Position numbers and translations under genes: made by a program. The notes below the pieces were generated by a model, which was not told the DNA's origin, did not search any database, and saw nothing but the letters and a program-made list of their open reading frames with translations. Of a stretch of 29,064 nucleotides of DNA, positions 23,165 to 29,064 are shown in pieces. The stretch is taken from positions 1-29,064 of the IMG/VR virus record IMGVR_UViG_3300010354_000435. One strand, given 5' to 3'. The DNA is from a virus. Position 1 is the first letter of the stretch, and every line of letters starts with the position of its first letter.

Positions 23165-23362
23165 ATGACACCTGAACAACAACGCCTTCAAACAAGAATG
23201 GCCAATTTAGCCAGAGAAAATCTACACCGAAACTGCGGTGTAGAAATAAAACCCCAAGGCCCTCATCTTGGCATCTACTGTGCGAATAGACTGTGCAGAA
23301 AGTCAGGCCATTGGATAAGTTGGATCAGTAAATCACAAGCAGCAATGATTTTACAAAGGTAA
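23165..23362 (+). CDS. Small basic protein with three cysteines
   Basis: The 65-residue product starts three bases after the previous stop. A polar helical N-terminus (MTPEQQRLQTRMANLARENL) is followed by three Cys (C24, C39, C44) and a WISWIS segment. The Cys and His spacing (CGVEIK...GIYCANRLCRKSGH) could hold one zinc ion. No strong Shine-Dalgarno is present, so coupled translation is likely. Its stop codon TAA is part of a possible late-promoter motif for the next gene. Confidence 0.55.
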   Translation: MTPEQQRLQTRMANLARENLHRNCGVEIKPQGPHLGIYCANRLCRKSGHWISWISKSQAAMILQR

Positions 23363-23365
23363 ATA
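23358..23365 (+). promoter_or_regulatory. Possible late promoter motif at a stop codon
   Basis: GGTAAATAA, with TAA 23360-23362 as the upstream stop. The predicted start near 23371 would give a 12-base leader beginning with AAGGAG before the ATG at 23383. The base after the core is not C or T, so it is a weaker match. Confidence 0.3.
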
Positions 23366-23382
23366 AAGTAAAGGAGAATTAT

Positions 23383-23712
23383 ATGGCACGAGCAATACCT
23401 ACTCAATTTCAGTTCATGAATCAAACATGGACTATCAAACCCGCACAATACCGACAACTAAAAGAAGATATGGGTCTATGTGATCCTATGACCAATACCA
23501 TTACTGTAGATCCCACACTACCACCTGATGTTTTACTACAGACAATATTTCATGAAATCATACACACATGGGAGTTGACACTACAGTTAGACATGCCTGA
23601 ACGCACAGTGGATCTATTGGCCCTGAGTCTAATACATTTTTTCAAAACAAATGCTGATTTTGCACAAGTATTCATAGAAAGAACAGATCATGACGCCGAC
23701 ACCACCGCTTAA
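23383..23712 (+). CDS. Small HExxH metalloprotein, probable zinc peptidase
   Basis: The 109-residue protein carries HEIIH at residues 57-61 within a helix (LLQTIFHEIIHTWELTL), the gluzincin/SprT-like zinc signature with E58 as catalytic base. A following ERTVDLLALSLIHFF helix has a Glu (E73) that may be the third ligand, a pattern frequent in tiny phage proteins of this kind. A short beta hairpin around NTITVDPTLP precedes the helix, as in such minimal peptidases. The substrate is unknown; prohead processing or host-protein attack are possible but unproven. AAGGAG precedes the ATG. The 3' end overlaps the next gene by 23 bases. Confidence 0.7.
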   Translation: MARAIPTQFQFMNQTWTIKPAQYRQLKEDMGLCDPMTNTITVDPTLPPDVLLQTIFHEIIHTWELTLQLDMPERTVDLLALSLIHFFKTNADFAQVFIERTDHDADTTA

Positions 23713-24265
23713 ACCGGGTCGCCGGCCTGGCCTAACTGACACACATCATGTGGGTGCATGGTCATGGAACTCACATCACCTACACAGTAAAATAATAAAA
23801 GGCCCTAAAGATCTTTGCTGGACTTGGCAAGGATCAAAAGGCCCACAGGGTAATTTATTTGGTGCAAGAAAAAATTTACGCCCCCAAATGATACAGGTTA
23901 ATCGTCTGTTGTTAATGGAACAGTTAAATCATCCCATAGACAACATAGCAGTTAAAATGCGCTGTGGAAATAGATACTGTTGTAATCCCAATCATTTTAA
24001 CTACAATCAACCCAATCAAAGGCGACCAGATTATCAGCCAATAGAACTGTTTAGATTGACCATCAGTGAACACCGATTTCAACATCTCAGTGCCGAACAA
24101 CACGCTGATATCAAGGCCATGGCCAAAGAATATGCACACAACAGCGGTATAGATTGGGAATGGGAAAATCGTTGGATGATTATTGCGGCCAGTGACCTAT
24201 TGCTGGCGCAGATCAAATATCCCGATATTATGCCTTTGTTTACAGCACAGACGATCAAGACCTAA
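23690..24265 (+). CDS. Degenerate HNH-like zinc protein
   Basis: The 191-residue protein resembles the phage HNH endonuclease layout 'CWxW...aHr...HxCxNxxCxNPxHL'. Present are CWTW (C43), VNRLLL where the first His is Asn (N71), and MRCGNRYCCNPNHF, where the usual His before the first Cys is Met-Arg. C92, C97 or C98, and H102 are kept. The zinc scaffold therefore looks intact while the catalytic His appears lost, suggesting a DNA-binding relic. The C-terminal half is helical with WEWENRWMIIAASDLLLAQI. The start overlaps the metalloprotein gene by 23 bases. Confidence 0.65.
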   Translation: MTPTPPLKPGRRPGLTDTHHVGAWSWNSHHLHSKIIKGPKDLCWTWQGSKGPQGNLFGARKNLRPQMIQVNRLLLMEQLNHPIDNIAVKMRCGNRYCCNPNHFNYNQPNQRRPDYQPIELFRLTISEHRFQHLSAEQHADIKAMAKEYAHNSGIDWEWENRWMIIAASDLLLAQIKYPDIMPLFTAQTIKT

Positions 24266-24296
24266 CTTGAATAACAATCATCATTTATTAATTACC

Positions 24297-24527
24297 ATGC
24301 AGACCTATATCACACCCGCGCCAGGCCGCAGTCCCGCACACAGCATGATTACAGATCGCGAAGATTACAAACTAGAAGTCATTGTCAAAGAATTTAAACC
24401 TAATCAGTTTCAATTGATCCTTAGACGCTATGTTATAGAAACAGGTTGGACTAAAACAGAATTATTCTTAACAGCAGATGAATTAGAACTTTTAAAGCAG
24501 AGTCTTCAGCCACATAAAACACGCTAA
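24297..24527 (+). CDS. Small unknown protein before the nozzle gene
   Basis: The frame is open from 24183, but the upstream part lies within the preceding gene and has an unlikely composition. The ATG at 24297 gives a 76-residue product, MQTYITPAPGRSPAHSMITD, followed by a clear strand-strand-helix domain (YKLEVIVKEF, QLILRRYVIE, LTADELELLKQSL). A TTG at 24267 is an alternative start; neither has a strong ribosome site. The stop TAA 24525-24527 is part of the next promoter motif. Function unknown. Confidence 0.55.
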   Translation: MQTYITPAPGRSPAHSMITDREDYKLEVIVKEFKPNQFQLILRRYVIETGWTKTELFLTADELELLKQSLQPHKTR

Positions 24528-24530
24528 ATA
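24523..24530 (+). promoter_or_regulatory. T4-type late promoter motif before the nozzle gene
   Basis: GCTAAATAT, where TAA is the stop of the preceding gene. The predicted start near 24536 (A) gives a 19-base leader with AGGA 9 bases before the ATG at 24555. Confidence 0.55.
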
Positions 24531-24554
24531 TTGTGATAAACAGGATCCTTGCCC

Positions 24555-26717
24555 ATGACTCAAATTAAAAAATCATATCAACAGGTTACAATACCATTTA
24601 GCAAAATGTCGTTTACGCCTGATGTGCCTTCAAGTGCCCTAGGCCCTAATGAATACAATCTAGGTGAAAATGTTGAAGCAGATGTTAGAGGCATACGCAG
24701 TAGCAACGGCGATCAAGTAATATTGCAGGGTGTGACAGGCACTCCTTTTTATATCACAGGCGGATTTAGACAAAGTCAGGTCACACCAGGTGACAATACA
24801 TTTTGGATGATTATTGCCACGCTGGAAGGTAAATGGTGGATGAGTAATGGCGGTTCGTGGCAAGATATTACACCCAGCAGCCCATTTGATGGCACTGGTT
24901 ACACGCCGGCCAGCAATATTACAGAAGCATGGAACGGCACAGTTCCAATATTCAATGACGGCATCAATGCTCCTTTCTTTTTACCTGACACAGCGGGTGC
25001 TACGCTGATCAATTACAGCAACAGCAAGGTGCCACAGAGTATTAGAAGCATTGCTTATGTTAATGCTTCAACGCAACGAATAACTTTTGACAATACATTT
25101 GCATCTACTGGCAGCAGCATTGCAGGCACCGTGCTGACGATTGGCACGCTGACTTCAGGCACGATTGCGGTAGGACAGTATATTTCCGGCACCGGTGTTA
25201 CTGCTGGCACCAAAATTACTGCTAACCTAAGCGGCAGTGGATCGGGCTCTACTTGGACAGTAACTCCCGGTCAAACAGTGGGCGCAACTGCTATCAATGG
25301 CGCACCGTATGCCACTGCACCGTTTGCTGCCGCAGATAGAATATTAATTACTGATATCAATAATTACTATAACGGTGTTTATGAAGTTGTGTCATCCACA
25401 GTATCTACTATTGATTATCTTGCTGTGCCAGGCGCTGCTTATCCTGCAGGCCCTTTAGGTAAAGTATCGGCCGCCTATACTTGGAACTATAATCCAAATT
25501 GGAAAAAAGTCACGGCAGGATTTTTGCGTATTTTCTCTACACCTAATGTAGGCAACATTTTAGTGGCCGGTAACTTAACAGTAACGGATCAATTTGATGT
25601 TATTACAAAGTTTCCTGTAACTGTGGCATGGAGTCAAAATTTCGGCCTAAATGATGCGCCTTTAAGTTGGGAACCAACGGTATTAAATGTAGCCAATCAA
25701 TTGGAAGTGCCTTTACGCGGCGAAGTGCTGGATGCTTTTCCCTCAAACGGTCAATTGTTTTTATGCAGTTATTGGGACACAGTTGTTTTTACTCCCATGA
25801 ACTATGCCACAACTTCAGCGCCTATTCTAGGTGTTAGACTGTATAATCAAGGCCGCGGTTTACTAAATGCCAACTGTTGGGCCAACACAGATGAAATGGT
25901 CTATGGTGTTGATGCTAGGGATATATGGGTATTTGATGGCAGAACATTTAAAGGGCTAGGTAATCAGCGTGTCAAGCATTGGTTCTTTGATCAATTAGAT
26001 GCTGAAAATTATGACATGGTTTATGTGGAAACAAACACAGAAAAGAATCAAGTTGAGATTTATTATCCAGACTCCAATGCCGATGAATACAATGGCAAAA
26101 AGATTCCTAACAAAATGCTGAGTTACAGATATGACATAGATTGTTGGAACGCTCCTCGCAATGTCACTGTGGCCACATTTGCCTGCGAAAGTCCGGTATG
26201 GTATTATGAAACCGGTGCTTGGAAATATAATACTGCTAGTAGAACTATTGTTTATGCACAGGGCGTTGAAGACAGCCAATTGGTGCAGAAAGATCAAGGC
26301 TACTATTTCCGTGATGTCAACGGCGATCCTTTACCAATCAACAGTCAATTTAGGCGAGACAATATCAAGTTAGTCAAAGACTACAGCAGCAAAACATTGG
26401 TGCACAGAATATTACCTGAAGTTGTTAACCTTAATGACAACAATGTAGAAATTGATCCTACAGTAGATACAGCATTAGTAGGCAATGTCAGTGCCACTGT
26501 GGAAGGTGCTAACAGCGTGGGTCAAACTCCACAACAAGTAACTGCCTTGACTATCAGCACAGACACAGATTATCCATGGATGCAGATCAATCAAAATGCA
26601 CATCGTGTTAATGCATTAGAAATAACCAGCAGCGCAGGCGCAGAAGCCACACCTGGCACTATATGGATGTGTAATGCTGTTACATGGCAATTTACCGAAG
26701 TGGAAGATGATAGATAA
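24555..26717 (+). CDS. Tail nozzle (tail tubular B-like) protein
   Basis: The start is placed at ATG 24555, 9 bases after AGGA; a TTG at 24549 would add two residues but sits too near the ribosome site. The 720-residue protein matches the pattern of podovirus nozzle proteins, which extend the tail below the adaptor. An N-terminal [15 protein letters not shown] is followed by the propeller-like motif [20 protein letters not shown]. Later come [37 protein letters not shown] and VEIYYPDSN with a DCWNAPRN turn, common in this family. One beta module (about residues 185-250, [15 protein letters not shown]) interrupts the N-terminal half and matches modules in the adaptor and fibre. Its distance from the adaptor gene is unusual. 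Confidence 0.78.
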   Translation: MTQIKKSYQQVTIPFSKMSFTPDVPSSALGPNEYNLGENVEADVRGIRSSNGDQVILQGVTGTPFYITGGFRQSQVTPGDNTFWMIIATLEGKWWMSNGGSWQDITPSSPFDGTGYTPASNITEAWNGTVPIFNDGINAPFFLPDTAGATLINYSNSKVPQSIRSIAYVNASTQRITFDNTFASTGSSIAGTVLTIGTLTSGTIAVGQYISGTGVTAGTKITANLSGSGSGSTWTVTPGQTVGATAINGAPYATAPFAAADRILITDINNYYNGVYEVVSSTVSTIDYLAVPGAAYPAGPLGKVSAAYTWNYNPNWKKVTAGFLRIFSTPNVGNILVAGNLTVTDQFDVITKFPVTVAWSQNFGLNDAPLSWEPTVLNVANQLEVPLRGEVLDAFPSNGQLFLCSYWDTVVFTPMNYATTSAPILGVRLYNQGRGLLNANCWANTDEMVYGVDARDIWVFDGRTFKGLGNQRVKHWFFDQLDAENYDMVYVETNTEKNQVEIYYPDSNADEYNGKKIPNKMLSYRYDIDCWNAPRNVTVATFACESPVWYYETGAWKYNTASRTIVYAQGVEDSQLVQKDQGYYFRDVNGDPLPINSQFRRDNIKLVKDYSSKTLVHRILPEVVNLNDNNVEIDPTVDTALVGNVSATVEGANSVGQTPQQVTALTISTDTDYPWMQINQNAHRVNALEITSSAGAEATPGTIWMCNAVTWQFTEVEDDR

Positions 26718-27973
26718 TGGCACAGTTTCCAGTAACAGATGATCAAGGCATCATAGACGGCCTAAACTATGTGTTAAGCGGGCCAGTAGGCCTAGGCCAA
26801 ACGCTAGTGGGTTTCAGCAGCGACGATCCGGCTTATCAAACAGGTAATTTTAGACCACCTTTTACCAGCAATTCTACCGCTACACTCATGGGAACCTCGG
26901 TGGCTTTGGCATCAGCAACATGGCTAGATGGTAGAACATGGCGTTATGATTTTAGTGCTGCACAGCCCAGCGCACCATTTCAAGTAGGTAATGCCCTGTA
27001 TGTCACTGGCGTTACTCCTGCAGATTACAATGGATCTTATTTGGCAATAGGTGTTGTAGAATGCACCACTACTTATGTAATTGCTAGGACCAGTGAAAGT
27101 TATCCGGATCCGGGTCCTGGCACTGGTGGCACAGTTGAATTATATAATGAAACTTACAGCAATGCACTAAGTCCTTTAAGCACAGATTGTAATGGTAAAG
27201 TAGTGGTCAACGGTATCAAAGGCGCCGCCAGTCCAATTAATTTTACTGCCGCACCCAGTCCTGTTATCGTTAACGATCGTGTGGTATTGAATGCACAATT
27301 AAACAACACACTGACCTATTCTAGTGCTACACCGGCAACATTTGAATATCGTGTGCAGATCAATCGTTATACCGCCAGCCCAAATGATGATCCTATAAAT
27401 CCAGAATTTTATTTTAATGTGCCAGGCACTACAATCAGTGAACAGGTCTATACTTACACACTAGATGCTACTGCTGGAGGTATAATAGATGTTGCACCTG
27501 CAGGAGTTAAAGTGGCTTATGCAGCACCAGTAGATGGAGCATTTGATCCTGCTGTAGATGTTGTGGTAGTAGGAGTAAATGCTGCCACTGGCACAGGTAA
27601 TGCTGCTAATTTACGCATTCAAATTGCTTATGGTGCAGCAGGTGCTTATACTGCTGCCAATACCAGAGTAACCGTTAATGCTCCCGGCGATTCATGGACA
27701 GCAGGCAGCACAATTGTTATACCTGGAACAACCCTAGGTGGTGCTACACCCGTCAATGATCTAACATTAACAGTCAACACAGTTAGCGCAGGCACAGCAA
27801 CTATAGGGCCCGTTGAAACTATATTCACTGGTGTAGTAGATCAGCCGGAGCCTGGATATTATTGGTATATAGTAGATACAAATTATTATAGCATAGCCAG
27901 CACCGGTCCGGTGGTAATAGATACGGCTGAACTGGGATTTAGAAGTTTCACGGCACAGGTTGTAAAACCATAA
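26717..27973 (+). CDS. Beta-rich virion protein of unknown role
   Basis: The start ATG shares its A with the stop of the nozzle gene (TAATG), so the two are translationally coupled. The 418-residue product is almost entirely Gly/Ala/Thr/Val/Pro-rich strand, with an N-terminal block containing SNSTATLMGTSVALASATW and YVTGVTPADYNGSYLAIGVV, resembling the beta modules of the neighbouring structural proteins. The C-terminal half has Ig- or jelly-roll-like strands ending at GYYWYIVDTNYYSIAS. No helix-rich domain or enzyme motif appears. A nozzle-attached tip or appendage protein is inferred from coupling and composition. Confidence 0.6.
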   Translation: MAQFPVTDDQGIIDGLNYVLSGPVGLGQTLVGFSSDDPAYQTGNFRPPFTSNSTATLMGTSVALASATWLDGRTWRYDFSAAQPSAPFQVGNALYVTGVTPADYNGSYLAIGVVECTTTYVIARTSESYPDPGPGTGGTVELYNETYSNALSPLSTDCNGKVVVNGIKGAASPINFTAAPSPVIVNDRVVLNAQLNNTLTYSSATPATFEYRVQINRYTASPNDDPINPEFYFNVPGTTISEQVYTYTLDATAGGIIDVAPAGVKVAYAAPVDGAFDPAVDVVVVGVNAATGTGNAANLRIQIAYGAAGAYTAANTRVTVNAPGDSWTAGSTIVIPGTTLGGATPVNDLTLTVNTVSAGTATIGPVETIFTGVVDQPEPGYYWYIVDTNYYSIASTGPVVIDTAELGFRSFTAQVVKP

Positions 27974-27990
27974 TATATGAAAGCATAGCA

Positions 27991-29013
27991 ATGACACAGG
28001 TATTTCAAATAGCAAATATATTTCCAGAAAATTTATTAAACGATGTTCATAATGTAATCAAAACAGTTCCATGGCGCTATGGATGGGCATCAAATCGTAG
28101 TATAGAGTTTACGCATTGGAATCATGATTTTGCCAATGCTGGCGCAGATAATGGCTTGGATCGTGCAGACAGACTGACCGGTCCTATTAAAACCGCTTGG
28201 GAATATCTACAACAAAATTATCTAGGTCCGCAGGCACTACTACGCTGTTATACAAATAGTCATACCTATGGCGTAGAAGGTTATCCGCACACTGATTCAA
28301 AACGCTCAGCAGACCATACCATTGTTGTTTACATGACACCCGATTGGCAGCGTAATTGGGGCGGCGAAACAATGGTCTATGAAGGCGATAAAATTGTTCA
28401 TGCAGAATTACCTCATTTTAATAATGCCATAATATTTCCTGGCGCTGCGTGGCATTGTGCTCGTGCAGTGACTAGAATTTGCCCAGCGCAGAGAATAACA
28501 TTGATGTTTAAATTTGCTGCACACAACACAGATCCGCAGCGTGAACGCATACAATTGCTGTTGGAAAGCCTAGGCGCTGATAAAATTAAACACAAATATG
28601 GTAAATTAATTAATCATTTGCTGCGTGTCTATGACATGTTAAAACAAAATGGACACAATGATATTACAGCCGGCGCCGGAGGCCTACACAGCGTATTTGG
28701 CACTAATGTTTTTCAACATCAATGCCTAGGTGCCGAACAACGCAATTTAGTTGTAAATGCCATAGGGCCAGAAGCCACCGAATTAGTTGAGTTATTTAGA
28801 GATGTTAACAGGCCCGCAGCATTGGTTCATGCTGTTAAAAATAACACATTAGATCTAGCATTACGCACAGGATCAACTAGATCAGTGACCAAAAATCAGT
28901 TAAATAGTTTATGCGCCATAGAGGCCGCAAATCTCGCCGACCAAAAGGTATTGAAAAAATACCCAGATTTAGAAATGTTCCTGAGGAATCTTAATGAAAA
29001 ACAAACCAATTAA
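27991..29013 (+). CDS. 2OG-Fe(II) oxygenase fused to a DUF6817-like domain
   Basis: The 340-residue protein has two parts. Residues 1-180 form a prolyl-4-hydroxylase-type dioxygenase: H100 and D102 in PHTDSKR (HxD), H155 in FPGAAWHCARAV as the distal iron ligand, and R168 in QRITLMFKF as the likely 2-oxoglutarate-binding Arg. Such enzymes use Fe(II), O2 and 2-oxoglutarate to hydroxylate proteins or small molecules. Residues about 195-300 contain LINHLLRVYDMLKQNGH and GGLHSVFGTNVF, close to the 'GLFHSIYGT' signature of DUF6817, a His-containing helical domain that may bind metal. The target is unknown. It is encoded just after virion genes and overlaps the next gene by 20 bases. Confidence 0.8.
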   Translation: MTQVFQIANIFPENLLNDVHNVIKTVPWRYGWASNRSIEFTHWNHDFANAGADNGLDRADRLTGPIKTAWEYLQQNYLGPQALLRCYTNSHTYGVEGYPHTDSKRSADHTIVVYMTPDWQRNWGGETMVYEGDKIVHAELPHFNNAIIFPGAAWHCARAVTRICPAQRITLMFKFAAHNTDPQRERIQLLLESLGADKIKHKYGKLINHLLRVYDMLKQNGHNDITAGAGGLHSVFGTNVFQHQCLGAEQRNLVVNAIGPEATELVELFRDVNRPAALVHAVKNNTLDLALRTGSTRSVTKNQLNSLCAIEAANLADQKVLKKYPDLEMFLRNLNEKQTN

Positions 29014-29064
29014 ATCAACAAAACCTGACATTGTTGTATATGATAAAGATGGCCGCAAATTAAG
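28994..29064 (+). CDS. 5' end of an unknown gene, truncated by the window
   Basis: ATG 28994 lies 6 bases after GAGGA (28983-28987) and opens a frame that continues past the right edge: MKNKPIKSTKPDIVVYDKDG. It overlaps the end of the oxygenase gene by 20 bases in another frame, as in other tight pairs here. Too short to assign. Confidence 0.6.
   Translation, partial: MKNKPIKSTKPDIVVYDKDGRKL

Overview
The window is a piece of a tailed-phage genome, about 57-60% A+T by eye. Its virion genes point to a podovirus: a P22-type portal, an SU10-type (DUF5309-like) major capsid protein, a head-tail adaptor and a beta-rich tail nozzle, with no contractile sheath or long tape-measure gene. The fibre proteins, the T4-type late-promoter motif (TAAATA core) and the 2OG-Fe(II) oxygenase resemble those of marine and cyanophage genomes. 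The host cannot be named from this sequence. No integrase, tRNA, rRNA, CRISPR array or insertion sequence is visible.

Layout. (1) 1-1100, accessory end: the tail of an unknown gene, a Dps-like ferritin with an intact ferroxidase site, and a GNAT acetyltransferase that is the only gene on the minus strand. (2) 1112-3965, pre-terminase block: a small AT-hook-like protein (possible small terminase), a 52-aa basic protein, three Gly/Lys/Ser-rich, probably disordered proteins, and two unknown proteins. (3) 3968-10915, DNA packaging and head: large terminase, a Cys/His mini-protein, portal, a small unknown protein, scaffold and major capsid protein, closed by a strong terminator. (4) 10943-21582, tail: an unknown protein, the adaptor, two very long repeat-rich fibre proteins, a coiled-coil protein with a membrane anchor (lysis candidate) and an unknown protein, closed by a second terminator. 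(5) 21507-21929, a 423-base non-coding island holding two compact promoter-RNA-terminator cassettes and then tandem promoter motifs for the next block. (6) 21930-24527, small genes of mostly unknown role, including an HExxH metalloprotein and a degenerate HNH-like zinc protein. (7) 24555-29064, tail nozzle, an unknown beta-rich virion protein, a fusion of a 2OG-Fe(II) oxygenase and a DUF6817-like domain, and the start of a further gene.

The most notable non-protein signal is a recurring late-promoter-like motif, (G/A)(A/C/T)TAAATA(C/T), placed before gene blocks. At four genes (1125, 1481, 10956, 20967) it sits at exactly the same distance from the ATG. By T4 rules that would start the RNA on the A of the ATG, so these may be leaderless late mRNAs. 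At the other sites the predicted RNA has a 12-45 nt leader, usually with a Shine-Dalgarno sequence. The same motif precedes two structured RNAs in the island at 21.5-21.9 kb. These may be previously undescribed phage small RNAs made late in infection. Functions are inferred from motifs recalled by eye; no database search was possible.
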